The notes: generated by a model from the letters alone, not told the origin. Shown: positions 33,546 to 44,339, counted from the first letter of the stretch. The stretch is 64,000 nt of DNA from M55B129 sp034189085 (GCA_034189085.1 JAXHVH010000008.1:3062-67061), one strand, 5' to 3'. Made by a program: numbers and translations.

Positions 33546-34388
33546 GTGCAGGAGAATAAAAAGCTGGCTTACCTCGGCCCGGGAGGGACATTTTCAGAAG
33601 AAGCGGCACTCTACTACAGCGCTTCATCTCAGCGGCAGCTGGTGGAGTATCCAACGATAGTAGCGGTGATTAATGCTGTTTGTGAAAAGGAGACGGACGA
33701 AGGCCTGGTGCCGCTAGAAAACAGTCTGGAAGGTGGAGTTGGGGTTACTCTTGACCAGCTGGTCAGGCAGGAAGGCCTCTATATCCGGCATGAATTGACT
33801 CGCCCGGTGAGGCAGTGTTTAATGGCCAAAGAAAAGTTAACCCTGGCACAAATTAAAATTGTCTATTCCCACCCCCATGCCCTGGGTCAATGTGCTGATT
33901 ATATAGATCATCATCTGCCTCATACAGAATGTCTCCCGGTTGAAAGCACAGCAGCAGCCGCGGCACTGGCAGCCCAAAATACAGGCGCAGCGGCCATTGC
34001 TCCTGGAAGAGCGGCTGCGCTGTACAATCTTTTATTGCTGGCTGAAAACATCCAGGATAATCAGGATAACAGCACCCGCTTCATTATTCTGGCCGAAACT
34101 GATCATCCACCCACGGGAGAGGATAAAACATCGCTTGTTTTTACCATTCCTGACGGTCCGGGCAGTTTATATAAAATCCTTGGCCACTTTGCCCGCCGGG
34201 CAATAAATTTGACCCGTATTGAGTCAAGGCCTTCAAGAAAGATTGTCGGAGACTGGCTATTTTTTATTGATTGTGAGGGGCACCGTTTGGATTCCGGGAG
34301 AAAAGAACTCTGGGAAGAGATTGAGAAGGAAGTATCCTTCTTTAAATTACTTGGTTCTTACCCACGCAACAATTTCAATGTTCAATGA
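33546..34388 (+). CDS. pheA: Prephenate dehydratase
   Basis: A 280-residue enzyme converting prephenate to phenylpyruvate. AYLGPGGTFSEEAA begins it, NSTRFIIL carries the TRF catalytic motif (~178), and a C-terminal ACT domain (DGPGSLYKILGHFARR, IESRPSRK) allows Phe feedback. GTG 33546 is preferred because GGGGGA is nine bases upstream; the ATG at 33537 is only one base from it. No chorismate mutase domain is fused. Confidence 0.94.
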   Translation: MQENKKLAYLGPGGTFSEEAALYYSASSQRQLVEYPTIVAVINAVCEKETDEGLVPLENSLEGGVGVTLDQLVRQEGLYIRHELTRPVRQCLMAKEKLTLAQIKIVYSHPHALGQCADYIDHHLPHTECLPVESTAAAAALAAQNTGAAAIAPGRAAALYNLLLLAENIQDNQDNSTRFIILAETDHPPTGEDKTSLVFTIPDGPGSLYKILGHFARRAINLTRIESRPSRKIVGDWLFFIDCEGHRLDSGRKELWEEIEKEVSFFKLLGSYPRNNFNVQ

Positions 34389-34401
34389 ATGTTATATGAT
34401 T

Positions 34402-34430
34402 GGGAAGCCAGGCTGCCTGTTTCCCTTTTA
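34402..34430 (+). terminator. Terminator after pheA
   Basis: GGGAA/TTCCC with inner CAGG/CCTG, followed by TTTTATTTG. It stands between convergent pheA and the formate dehydrogenase gene. Confidence 0.6.
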
Positions 34431-34480
34431 TTTGATAAATCCTGTATGACAGTATTGGCCGGTTTCCTGATGTTTATCCA

Positions 34481-37168
34481 TTAACAAGCTAACTTTCTGA
34501 TATTAACCGCACAGACTTTTAGCTCGGGGATGCCGGCAACGGGATCATGAACATCATTGGTAAGCAGGTTTGTGGCGGTTTCACGGTAATGGAAGGTCAT
34601 AAATACCGTTCCCGGAGCAACTTTGTCAGTTAATCTTACTTTTGCCTGCACCTGTCCTCGCCGGGAAGTAATTTCAATCATGTCTTCATCCTGCAGGCCG
34701 AGAGCAATACCATCCTGTGGGCTAACCTGAACGAATTCTTCAGGCCGGTGCCTGGAAAGGCCCTTTGAGCGGCGGCTCATTGTTCCCGTATGATAGTGGA
34801 AAAGATGTCTGCCGGTAGTCAGGATAAAGGGATAAGTTTCATCCGGCTCTTCAGCCGGTTTTTTGTATTCGACAGCGCTGAACAAGCCTTTACCGCGTGC
34901 AAAAATATCTTTGTGCAGATAGCAGGTCCCTTCATGCTCGGGGCTGGGGCAGGGCCACTGCAGGCTATTTGATTGCAGGCGTTTGTAACTTAACCCTCCA
35001 TAGCTCGGGGTAACAGCAGCAATTTCGGCAAAAACTTCTTCAGCACTTTTATAATTCCAGGGGAAACCCATCTTTTTCCCAAGTTCGGTGATTATTTGCC
35101 AATCAGGGCGTGCTTCGCCGGGAGCCTTAACTGCGGGGTAACTCAGTTGTACCCTGCGTTCAGTGTTAGTGTATGTGCCATATCTTTCTGCATAAGCGGC
35201 AGCCGGCAGGATCACATCAGCATAAGCTGATGTTTCGTTCATAAAGATATCCTGGACAACTAGAAAATCAAGTTTTTCAAGTGCTTTGATTACATGTGAA
35301 GAGTTGGGATCACTGAGGATGGGATTTTCGCCCATGATGTACATCCCTTTTATAGATCCATCGAGTACTGCCTGGAACATGTCTGTAGCCTGCAAGCCCG
35401 GTTTATTGCTTAATTTGATCTGCCAGGTTGTTGATAGCTGATCCATTACTTTTTTATCGCCGACTTGCTGATAGGCGGTATACACATTGGGAAGAGCGCC
35501 CATATCACAGGCACCCTGCACGTTGTTTTGACCGCGAAGTGGGTTTACGCCGGTAGAAGGACGTCCGATATTACCGGTGAGCATGGCCAGGTTGGCCAGA
35601 GAAAGAACATTGTCTGTGCCGGTAGTGTGCTGGGTTATACCCATGGTGTAAAGAATACTGGCTTTCCCTTCCCGGGCATAGATTTTTGCAGCTTTGATTA
35701 AATCTTCCACCTTCACACCTGTTATCTTTGCGACATATTCAGGTGAATATTTTTCAACCGTTTGTTTAAATTTCTCATAGTTTTCCGTCCTGTCAGAGAT
35801 AAAACTGCTGTCCATGAGGTCATTGCTGATGATGACGTTAGCAAGCCCGTTGATCAAGGCAACATCAGTGCCCGGTCTCAGGGGTAAGTGGACGGTGGCA
35901 ATTTTAACGAGATCTATATTCCTCGGATCGGCAACAATCAGGGTCGCACCGTTGGCAACCGCCTGACGGATCCTGTAGCTGATCACCGGATGGGTTTCTG
36001 TAGTATTGGAGCCAATTACAAGAATTGTGTCACAGCCTGTAATTTCTTCAATACTGTTTGTCATCGCTCCGCTTCCGAATGCTCTGGCCAGACCGGCCAC
36101 AGTTGGAGAGTGTCAAAGCCGTGCACAGTGATCGATATTATTGGTCCCGATTGAGCGCATCAGCTTTTGTATCAGGTAGTTGTCTTCATTGCTCGCTTTT
36201 GCCGAGCTCAAAGCAGCAATAGCATCTGCGCTGTAATTTTCTTTTATTGTGCTCAGTTTCTCTGCAACGAAATCAAGAGCCTCGTCCCATTCAGCCTCGA
36301 CAAAAACGCCCTCTTTTTTTAGCAACGGCTTAGTCAGTCTGTCTTCACTCTGAATATAGTCCCAGCCAAAGCGCCCCTTGGTGCAAAGATGCCCGCGATT
36401 GACCGGGCTGTCGGGATCAGGGGAAGCGTCGATTATTTTACCATTTTTGACATGTAGATATACTGAACATCCTGTTCCACAATAGGGGCAGATTGTTTTT
36501 ATTTTTTCAATTTCCCAGGGACGGCCTTGCCCCAGGCCGGCTTTAGGAATTAATGCCCCCACCGGACAGTTATCCACACACATCCCGCAGAATACACAGG
36601 ACGAGTTCTCGATTGGATCTCTATAAGGGGGCGCTACAATCGTATCAAAACCCCTGTTTATAAAATCAATAGCTCCTGCTCCGACAATTTCCTGGCATTT
36701 GCCCACGCAGATGCCACATAAGATACATTTATTCATATCGCGAATAAAAAATGGGTTGGTATCATCCGGGGGCAACTTTTTGACCTCACCAACAAACTCG
36801 CTTTCAGAAATTCCGTAGCGGTAGCAGTAATCCTGCAGTTTGCAGTTACCCGTCCGTTCACAGGTGATGCATTCCAGCGGATGGTTGGCAATCATTAAAC
36901 TTAGGACATTTTTACGGGCACTGACCACTCTTTCCGACTCAGTATAGACTACCATCCCTTCCATGACTGGAGTAACGCAGGATGCCACTAAATTTTTTGC
37001 CTTTTCTACTTCTACGACACATATCCGGCAGGCTCCATTTGGTGGAAGTTCAGGATCATAACACAAAGTGGGGATGTCAATACCCTGCTGCCTTGCTGCT
37101 TCCAGGATTGTTGTTCCTGCTGGGACTGAAATTTTCTGACTATCAATAGTTAAATTTACCTTTGACAT
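34481..37168 (-). CDS. fdhA: Selenocysteine-containing formate dehydrogenase catalytic subunit (UGA read-through)
   Basis: One 895-residue gene that plain translation splits at UGA 36113-36115. Around it the frame reads DHCARL-U-HSPTVAGLARAFG, the active-site motif of molybdenum/tungsten formate dehydrogenases, with Sec at residue ~352. N to C: a [2Fe-2S] ferredoxin-like domain (CYDPELPPNGACRICVVE), a His/Cys Fe-S segment (CERTGNCKLQDYC), two 4Fe-4S motifs (CILCGICVGKC, CVFCGMCVDNCP), the Mo-domain 4Fe-4S (CPYCGTGC), and molybdopterin-binding domains. The start ATG 37168 has GAGGG 7 bases upstream. No partner subunit gene adjoins. It oxidises formate or reduces CO2, linking to fhs. Confidence 0.95.
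36085..36099 (-). promoter_or_regulatory. SECIS-like hairpin of the formate dehydrogenase
   Basis: On the minus strand, TGGCC-GGTCT-GGCCA, a 5-bp stem with loop GGTCT, begins 13 bases after the UGA. It resembles the E. coli fdhF SECIS apical loop (GGUCU). Confidence 0.8.
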
Positions 37169-37499
37169 ATAATATCCCTCATCAAAAATTTGAATATCTA
37201 ACTTAACTGATAATATCATATATTTTTTTTAATTTAAAGCTGCTTTTACTTTATTGTTCAGGCTTTGCTTATCCCCGACCCGCCTGCAACGTAAAAACAA
37301 AAAGGCCTGATCACCATATCATAATAGCAGTAAATAATGGTTACCCGATGGTTGTGTCAGATATGGATCGTGAATCAGCCGGGTCTGTTGACGTCTTACC
37401 CCGGACCGGTTATAATTTTAACTGTTATCACGGGGGGATCATGGTAGTCCTCCCCTTTTGTGCTGTACCGAACAGTTTTTTGGGAAAGGAGCATTTACT
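37169..37499. other. 331-base region between divergent fdhA and mfd
   Basis: AT-rich next to fdhA (its promoter is probably here but no clear hexamers are seen). The mfd promoter is at 37388. No other gene is visible. Confidence 0.5.
37388..37416 (+). promoter_or_regulatory. mfd promoter
   Basis: TTGACG - 17 bases - TATAAT, 84 bases upstream of the GTG start. Confidence 0.75.
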
Positions 37500-40400
37500 G
37501 TGCCCGAGAGGTTTCTCGATTTATGGCCAGAAGATCAGGCCTTCAAAAAGATTATCAGCGAGATACATGATTCACCGGCATACAGGGTCTCGGTAACCGG
37601 CCTGGATGGCAGTGCCAGGTCATTTTTCGCCGCCGGCCTGTCCAGGCATGCCGGCCGGCCTCTTCTGGTTGTTGCAGCTGATACCGACCGGGCTGAAAGA
37701 ATTATTACCGATCTTTCTGCATATTTCCCCGGTAAAGTAAACATGCTTCCGCCGCGAGAGCTTTTTCTCAACACGGAAGTACTATCGCGCAGTGAAGAAT
37801 ACCCGCGGATGAGATTACGCTTTATGGAATGGTTGAAAAGCAGAAACTGTGGTATCTATGTCACAACCGGTGATGCCCTGCTTGCGAAAGAACTGCCGCC
37901 GGCAATATGGGAAGATTTGATTGTCAGGTTGCAGCAGGGCAAAACTGTGGAGCGCCAGGCTTTAATTGACAGGCTTGTGGAAACTGGTTATCAAAGAAGC
38001 GCTTTAACGGAAACTGCCGGTCAGTTCAGCGCCCGCGGAGATATAATTGATATTTACCCACCGGCCGGTGGCTCCCCGTACCGGTTAGATCTTTTTGATA
38101 ATGTGATTGAGTCAATTAAATATTTTGATCCTTCAACCCAGCGTTCAATGGATATGACTGATGAAGCCGTGATCCTGCCGGCCAGGGAGCTGCCTCTGCC
38201 GGCGAAGGTTTATGCCAGGGGGCGACAGTTGATACTCAAGAAACTTGAAAGCGCTGTTGCCAGTCTGACCCGGCGAGGTGAAGAAAAGGCAGCGGTTGTT
38301 TTAAAAGAGCAGATTAACCGTCACCTGGAAAGGTTGTCCCAGCCCGACGGCCTTGACATGCTGAGTTCTTACTTTTCATTCTTTTACGGTGACGGCGCTT
38401 CATTGCTTGATTACCTGTCTTCGGATCACCTGGTGGTTGTCGAAGAACCGGCTACCCTGATCGAAAAAGGGAACAATCTGCGGCATGAACTGGCCGTTTA
38501 CCTGAGCAATGTTTTGCTCAATGCCGGGTTAATAGTTAATAATCACCAGCAGCTCTGGGATGAAGAAGAACTGTTTCAACGAACTCGCTGCCCCCTGCTC
38601 TTTTGTTCTCTTTTCCCCGGAGATAACATTGCGGGTGGTGATTTGCCGGCATATCATTTCGAGGCTAAGAGTGCCCCTTCGTATCATGGGCAGCGGGATC
38701 TTTTCAGGAACGATTACAAAAGATGGCTGGAAAATGGCTACAGCGTTTATCTGATCGCCGGGACTGAGAAACGCGGCCGGGGGTTGAGAGAATTTTTGGC
38801 TGATCCCGAAGAACCGGGGTTGCAGCATAAAGAAAATTTACCGTTTATTGATCCGGAACAGGTAGCGGTTCTCACTGGCACCCTGGAGGAAGGATTTGTC
38901 GTGCCTTCTTTGAAACTGGCGGTTATAGACGAACAAAACCTGTTGCCAAAACGGAAAAAGAAAAAAAGAGCTTTCCCAAAAAGCGGTGTTCGGCTAAGCG
39001 ATTATCGTGAACTGAAGCCGGGTGATTATGTAGTCCACGAACAGCATGGCATCGGCAGGTATCAGGGGATCAACACTCTTGAAATCGGGGGGACAATGCG
39101 TGATTACCTTATGCTGCGCTACAGGGGTGCCGATCGCCTTTATATACCAATCGACCAGGTAGAGCTGATTCAGAAATATTCGGGGGGCGAGGGGCCTCCT
39201 CCCCGCCTGCACAGCCTGGGAGGAGGGGAATGGCAGCGCATCAAGAGCAGGGTCAGCCGTTCGGTAGAAGAACTGGCCCGGGAACTTTTATCTCTTTACG
39301 CTGCCAGGCAGGCTGTGGAAGGGTATGCCTTTGGTCCCGATCATTCCTGGCAGGAAGAATTCGAAGCAAATTTCCCTTACGAGGAAACCCCGGATCAACA
39401 GCGCGCCATTGTCGATGTGAAAACCGACCTGGAAAAGAAACAGCCTATGGACAGGTTGATCTGTGGTGATGTTGGTTATGGGAAAACTGAGGTAGCCATG
39501 AGGGCTGCTTTTAAAGTAGTCCTGGAAGGGAAGCAGGTTGCTGTACTTGTTCCAACCACGGTATTGGCAATGCAGCATTACAATACTTTCCGGGAACGAT
39601 TTGCAGGATTTCCCGTAAAAATTGCCTGCCTGAGCAGGTTTGTAACGAAGAGCAAGCAAAAAGAAATAATTGAAGATCTCTCAACCGGTAAGATCGACAT
39701 TGTAATTGCGACCCATCGTCTTCTATCTGCGGACATCTCTTTTAACGATCTGGGGCTCTTTGTTATAGACGAAGAACAGCGATTTGGAGTACGCCAGAAA
39801 GAAAAAATGAAGAAAATGCGCCTGGAAGTAGACACACTGGCTCTTACTGCTACACCTATTCCGAGGACACTTCACCTTTCCCTGGCAGGGGCCAGGGATC
39901 TGAGTATCATCGAAACACCGCCTGAAAATCGTTTCCCCATCCAGACTTATGTCCTGGAGTACTCTGAAGAGTTGCTGCGGGAAGCAGTTCAGCGTGAACT
40001 CAGCCGGAGTGGGCAGGTTTTCATTGTCTACAACAGGATTGATCGAATTAACAGGTTTGCGGAACGTATTCAAAAAATATTTCCGGAGGCATCGGTTGCT
40101 GTTGGACACGGTCGGATGCCGGAAGCAAATCTTGAGCGGGTTATGACCGATTTTCAGGCCGGCCTTCACCAGATCTTGATCAGCACAACGATCATAGAAT
40201 CAGGCCTTGACATTCCCAATGTTAATACATTAATCATCTGCGATGCTGATAAATTCGGCCTGGCTCAGCTTTATCAGATCAGGGGTCGGGTCGGACGTTC
40301 CGATCGCCTGGCTTATGCTTACCTTACTTATCGAAGAGACAAGGTGGTATCTGAAGTTGCTCGCAAGAGGTTAAAGGCGATTAAAGAATTTACCGAGCTC

Positions 40401-41057
40401 GGTTCAGGGTTTAAAATAGCCCTGCGGGATCTGGAGATTCGAGGCGCGGGTACTATCCTTGGTGCCGAACAACATGGATTTATTGCTGCTGTGGGGTATG
40501 ATCTATATGTCAAGCTGCTCGATCAAGCCGTTGCCGTGCTGAAAGATGAAAAAATCACACCAAAAGTTGACACCAGGCTTGATCTTCCTGTGGATGCCTA
40601 TATTCCATCCTCCTATGTCGGAGCTCAGGCTCAAAAGTTTGATTTCTACCGTCGCATTTACGGAAGTGAATCGCTGCAAGAATTGCTGGAACTTGGTGAA
40701 GAACTGGTCGATCGGTTTGGGACGCCACCCGAGCCGGTCAATAATTTATTAAAAATTGGAGAACTGCGTATTCTGGCAGCCCGGCTAAAAGTTGCTTCTG
40801 TCCAGCAGAAAAAAACAATTCAGATCCGTTTTACTCCAGGTGCATCTGTGGATGAAAACTATTTAGGACGTATCAATACGGTTGACCGACAGAGTCTCAT
40901 CAAAGACAGGAGAGAACCTCTTACAGTCAGGATAAAACCCGACGGATTGCAGGGAGCTGTTATCGATGGTCTGCTCTCCCTGTTCAGAGAATTGATGGCC
41001 ATGCAAGAGGGACAGGAAGAACAGACTGCTGACAGTGGGGTCTCCAACCTGCTATAA
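37500..41057 (+). CDS. mfd: Transcription-repair coupling factor Mfd
   Basis: An 1185-residue DNA translocase that displaces stalled RNA polymerase and recruits UvrA. UvrB-like N-terminal module, then the RNAP-interaction domain (PGDYVVHEQHGIGRYQGI, ~500), helicase motifs GDVGYGKTEVAMRA (Walker A), IDEEQRFGV (DEEQ box), TATPIPRTL and the TRCF C-terminal domain. GTG 37500 is chosen from AAAGGAG 8 bases upstream. As in B. subtilis it follows the pth region. Confidence 0.97.
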   Translation: MPERFLDLWPEDQAFKKIISEIHDSPAYRVSVTGLDGSARSFFAAGLSRHAGRPLLVVAADTDRAERIITDLSAYFPGKVNMLPPRELFLNTEVLSRSEEYPRMRLRFMEWLKSRNCGIYVTTGDALLAKELPPAIWEDLIVRLQQGKTVERQALIDRLVETGYQRSALTETAGQFSARGDIIDIYPPAGGSPYRLDLFDNVIESIKYFDPSTQRSMDMTDEAVILPARELPLPAKVYARGRQLILKKLESAVASLTRRGEEKAAVVLKEQINRHLERLSQPDGLDMLSSYFSFFYGDGASLLDYLSSDHLVVVEEPATLIEKGNNLRHELAVYLSNVLLNAGLIVNNHQQLWDEEELFQRTRCPLLFCSLFPGDNIAGGDLPAYHFEAKSAPSYHGQRDLFRNDYKRWLENGYSVYLIAGTEKRGRGLREFLADPEEPGLQHKENLPFIDPEQVAVLTGTLEEGFVVPSLKLAVIDEQNLLPKRKKKKRAFPKSGVRLSDYRELKPGDYVVHEQHGIGRYQGINTLEIGGTMRDYLMLRYRGADRLYIPIDQVELIQKYSGGEGPPPRLHSLGGGEWQRIKSRVSRSVEELARELLSLYAARQAVEGYAFGPDHSWQEEFEANFPYEETPDQQRAIVDVKTDLEKKQPMDRLICGDVGYGKTEVAMRAAFKVVLEGKQVAVLVPTTVLAMQHYNTFRERFAGFPVKIACLSRFVTKSKQKEIIEDLSTGKIDIVIATHRLLSADISFNDLGLFVIDEEQRFGVRQKEKMKKMRLEVDTLALTATPIPRTLHLSLAGARDLSIIETPPENRFPIQTYVLEYSEELLREAVQRELSRSGQVFIVYNRIDRINRFAERIQKIFPEASVAVGHGRMPEANLERVMTDFQAGLHQILISTTIIESGLDIPNVNTLIICDADKFGLAQLYQIRGRVGRSDRLAYAYLTYRRDKVVSEVARKRLKAIKEFTELGSGFKIALRDLEIRGAGTILGAEQHGFIAAVGYDLYVKLLDQAVAVLKDEKITPKVDTRLDLPVDAYIPSSYVGAQAQKFDFYRRIYGSESLQELLELGEELVDRFGTPPEPVNNLLKIGELRILAARLKVASVQQKKTIQIRFTPGASVDENYLGRINTVDRQSLIKDRREPLTVRIKPDGLQGAVIDGLLSLFRELMAMQEGQEEQTADSGVSNLL

Positions 41058-41058
41058 T
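41029..41058 (+). promoter_or_regulatory. Promoter inside the 3' end of mfd for the flippase gene
   Basis: CTGACA - 18 bases - TATAAT with TGC before it (extended -10), 34 bases before the TTG start. Confidence 0.6.
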
Positions 41059-41092
41059 ACAGGTCAGAATAACTTTAAGAAGGTAATATTTT

Positions 41093-42724
41093 TTGGGCAC
41101 CAGCTATTCATCATTTGTCAGAGGAGCAGCTATTCTGGCTGTAACCGGTGTCGCCGCACGGATTGTGGGAGCCGTCTTCAGGATAGCCCTGGCCGCCATC
41201 CTGGGTGATGAAGGGATCGGTCTTTACCAGTATGCGTATCCCATCTATTCAACCCTGCTGGTGATATCTACTGCCGGTATTCCCGTTGCCCTCTCTAAAA
41301 TAATGGCCGAGAAAATAGCCATACGTGAATACGGCGAAGCAATGAGAGTATTCCGCATTGCTTTTGTTATTCTCATGCTCAGCGGCCTGGCTATATTTTT
41401 TGTTCTTCTGCTGGGGGCTGAGTTTATTGCCGCTACGGTGATCGGGGATATGAAAGCGGTTTATCCCCTGATGGCAATTTCACCAGCTATTTTCTTTGTG
41501 ACAATTATGGCCTCGTTGCGAGGGTTTTTCCAGGGGCAACAGAATATGTTGCCCACCGCTCTTTCACAGCTTATAGAACAGCTGGTCAGAGTCGGATTTG
41601 CCCTGGGCCTGGTTTTATTGTACCTGCCGGTAGGTCTTGAATATGCCGCCGCCGGGGCAACTTCTGGAGCAGCAGCGGGCGGGTTGGCCGGCCTTTTATT
41701 CCTGGCATTCCTTTACTGGAGAAACCGTCGTTCCCTATGGCAGGAAAAGAAAAGCGAAAGTAGTAATCCCGAATCTGTAAGCCGGATAATCAGTCGTATT
41801 CTGAGCCTGGCGGTGCCGGTAACAATCGGCGGGCTGGTTATTCCCCTTATATCACTGATCGATCTGGTAGTAGTCCCCCGGCAGTTGCAGGCGGCTGGTT
41901 TTGATATTGCAAGCGCACGCGCTTTGTATGGACAGCTTACCGGTATGGCCGGTTCCGTTGTTTATTTTCCCAATGTAGTGGCTTTGGCTCTCAGTATGAG
42001 CCTTGTACCGGCAATTTCTGAAGCTTATGCCCTGAAGGATGACGGTCTTATTCGCAGTCGATCAGCTGTTGCTGTGAAATTAACAGCCCTGTTTTCCATC
42101 CCTTCAGCTATTGGTTTATTCGTGCTGGCTGAACCGATAACCGTGCTCCTATTTAATAATGCCGAAGCCGGTTATCCTCTTGCCTGGATGTCCTGGTCAG
42201 TGATTCCCCTTTGCATCTATGTTTCCACAACCGGTTTAATACAGGGCCTTGGAAAACCGATCATCCCTGCTCTCAATATGCTATACGGAGGAATTGTTAA
42301 AACAATTCTGGCATGGTACCTCACTGCTATTCCGTCACTTAATGTTGGTGGTGCTGCCATGGCGTCTGTAATCGGTCTTGCAGTAGCGGCAGCATTGAAC
42401 CTTTATCATGTCCGCCGTTTTACAGGATGGCGGGGAAGAGTGTGGGAATTGCTTGTTCTGCCGGGTATAGCCAGTGCAGCCATGGCTCTTGCAGCGTACC
42501 TTGTTTATAGTACTATAGCCGGTTTGGCGGGTGGGTTTTTATCCGGTGGCCTGCTTAATCTGCTTGCTACCCTGGCAGCAATTACTGTGGGGATCATTGT
42601 ATACGTAGTCGTCCTACTTCTTTCCGGTGGTTTTACAGGGGAAGAGCTGCAGATGCTTCCTTTCATTGGCAGGAAACTTGCTGTGCTGGCAAAACGCGGC
42701 AGGAAAAAGTCTGGCTTGGATTAA
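41093..42724 (+). CDS. MOP-superfamily polysaccharide flippase, SpoVB/YabM family
   Basis: A 543-residue membrane protein with about 14 transmembrane helices. FVRGAAILAVTGVAARIVGAVFRI is the typical SpoVB/YabM/MurJ-like N terminus (a shorter piece, GVAARIVGAVFRI, is diagnostic). Position between mfd and mazG equals B. subtilis yabM. These exporters flip lipid-linked peptidoglycan precursors or other saccharides; SpoVB itself is sporulation-specific, YabM vegetative. TTG start with AAGAAGG 8 bases upstream. Confidence 0.92.
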   Translation: MGTSYSSFVRGAAILAVTGVAARIVGAVFRIALAAILGDEGIGLYQYAYPIYSTLLVISTAGIPVALSKIMAEKIAIREYGEAMRVFRIAFVILMLSGLAIFFVLLLGAEFIAATVIGDMKAVYPLMAISPAIFFVTIMASLRGFFQGQQNMLPTALSQLIEQLVRVGFALGLVLLYLPVGLEYAAAGATSGAAAGGLAGLLFLAFLYWRNRRSLWQEKKSESSNPESVSRIISRILSLAVPVTIGGLVIPLISLIDLVVVPRQLQAAGFDIASARALYGQLTGMAGSVVYFPNVVALALSMSLVPAISEAYALKDDGLIRSRSAVAVKLTALFSIPSAIGLFVLAEPITVLLFNNAEAGYPLAWMSWSVIPLCIYVSTTGLIQGLGKPIIPALNMLYGGIVKTILAWYLTAIPSLNVGGAAMASVIGLAVAAALNLYHVRRFTGWRGRVWELLVLPGIASAAMALAAYLVYSTIAGLAGGFLSGGLLNLLATLAAITVGIIVYVVVLLLSGGFTGEELQMLPFIGRKLAVLAKRGRKKSGLD

Positions 42725-42806
42725 GAAAGCACCGGGCGGCTTTTTACTCCTGAAGTTATTTTGTGTTTTAACAAATTTGCAATTGTGTTTTTCGGGAGGT
42801 AATTGA

Positions 42807-44261
42807 ATGGATCAAATAATTGTCATCGGCCTGGGGCCGGGGTCTCCCCGGGATGTAACAAGGGAAGCACTGTCCTGGCTCAAAAAAGACTACTTCGTTT
42901 ATTATCGCACTCTTAAGCATCCTGCTGCCAGGCGCTATGCGGCACTTGGTAAAAATTGGCAATCCTTTGATTATCTCTATGAAAATGAAGAAGATTTTTC
43001 TCATGTTTACAGGAAGATAACTTTTAGATTGATCAGGGCTACCAGACGATATGGGACTGTGTGTTACGCTGTCCCGGGGCACCCGGATGTTGGAGAAATG
43101 GTTGTTGAAAAATTGCGGAAAATTTGCCCGAAGCTGGGTATCAGCCTGCAGGTCGTATCCGGGATAAGTTTTGTTGAGCCCCTTTTAAACGCTCTTCAAA
43201 TTGATCTACTGGAGGGTTTCAGTATCTATGATGCCCTGGCACTTGATTCTTTAAAAGAACAATCGTCCAATCATCTTATCCTGGTCCAGGTATATAATAA
43301 TTTCATCGCTTCGCAGGTAAAATTGAAATTGATGGGGATATACCCGGAACACTATCCGGTAACAGTAATCAGGGCGGCGGGTACTCCTTTTGAAAAAAGA
43401 TGGACAGGCCCGCTTTATGCTCTTGATCGACAACCTCTTTTTGATTATTATTCAACCATATATTTGGCGCCTTCCGCTAAAAAGGCCATCGGTGATCTGC
43501 TTGGTGTTATGACCAGGCTGCGAGCCCCTGATGGTTGCCCCTGGGATAGAGAGCAGACCCATATCAGTTTGCGACAGTACCTGATCGAGGAAGCATATGA
43601 AGTTGTTTCCGCCATTGAAAAGGGGGACGATCAATCATTAAAAGAAGAACTGGGTGATCTGCTTTTACAGGTTGTTTTTCACTGTGAAATTGCCAGGGAA
43701 GAAAAGCGGTTTGATTTTTTTGATGTAATTGAAGGAATTACCGAAAAATTAGTTCGCCGCCATCCTCATGTTTTCGGCTGTGAGAAAGCAAATGATCCTG
43801 CCCAGGTCAAAGTCATCTGGGAGAAAATTAAATCGGAAGAACGCCACGAAGACAAAGCCAGTCAATATCTTTCAATTGATCATGGCCTGCCAGCCTTGTT
43901 AAAAGCATATAAATTACAGAAAAAGGCTGCCCAATTCGGTTTCGATTGGCCTGCTCTTGACGGCCCCCTGCAGAAAGCTGAAGAAGAACTTTCCGAGCTT
44001 AAGGAAGCCTGCAGGGATGAAGACAGTGTTGCGATTGAAGAAGAAATAGGCGATTACTTCTTTTCAATAGTTAATGTTGCTCGCTTCTTGAAGGTGAACC
44101 CTGAAATGGCCCTTGGCAAGACCATAAAAAAATTCATGGATCGTTTTCAATATATCACTGAACAGGCTGAAAAAAAGAATCGTCCGCTGAAGGAGTTTAC
44201 CTTGAAAGAAATGGATGAATGGTGGGAAGAAGCCAAAAAAATAAGGAAAATTGGCGAATAA
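42807..44261 (+). CDS. mazG: Tetrapyrrole-methylase-fold/MazG nucleotide pyrophosphohydrolase fusion (YabN)
   Basis: A 484-residue two-domain protein. The N-terminal ~220 residues are a SAM-dependent tetrapyrrole methylase fold (IIVIGLGPGSPRDVT, YAVPGHPDVGE). The C-terminal part holds two MazG halves: LRAPDGCPWDREQTH, EEAYEVVSAIEKGD ... EELGDLL and EEEIGDYFFSIVN. MazG hydrolyses NTPs (NTP to NMP) and helps remove odd nucleotides. GGGAGGT precedes the ATG. Same fusion as B. subtilis YabN. Confidence 0.95.
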   Translation: MDQIIVIGLGPGSPRDVTREALSWLKKDYFVYYRTLKHPAARRYAALGKNWQSFDYLYENEEDFSHVYRKITFRLIRATRRYGTVCYAVPGHPDVGEMVVEKLRKICPKLGISLQVVSGISFVEPLLNALQIDLLEGFSIYDALALDSLKEQSSNHLILVQVYNNFIASQVKLKLMGIYPEHYPVTVIRAAGTPFEKRWTGPLYALDRQPLFDYYSTIYLAPSAKKAIGDLLGVMTRLRAPDGCPWDREQTHISLRQYLIEEAYEVVSAIEKGDDQSLKEELGDLLLQVVFHCEIAREEKRFDFFDVIEGITEKLVRRHPHVFGCEKANDPAQVKVIWEKIKSEERHEDKASQYLSIDHGLPALLKAYKLQKKAAQFGFDWPALDGPLQKAEEELSELKEACRDEDSVAIEEEIGDYFFSIVNVARFLKVNPEMALGKTIKKFMDRFQYITEQAEKKNRPLKEFTLKEMDEWWEEAKKIRKIGE

Positions 44262-44339
44262 AGAAGGAATCTATTTCATCAGCGCGAATAATGATCAACT
44301 AATTAGATATTCCATTTTGTATGAGGAGGGCTTTAAACA

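Noticed and set aside
34481..36100. Treating the C-terminal part of formate dehydrogenase as a separate gene
   Set aside because: The frame joins the upstream part through UGA in the known Sec motif, with a SECIS-like hairpin; no ribosome site precedes 36100.
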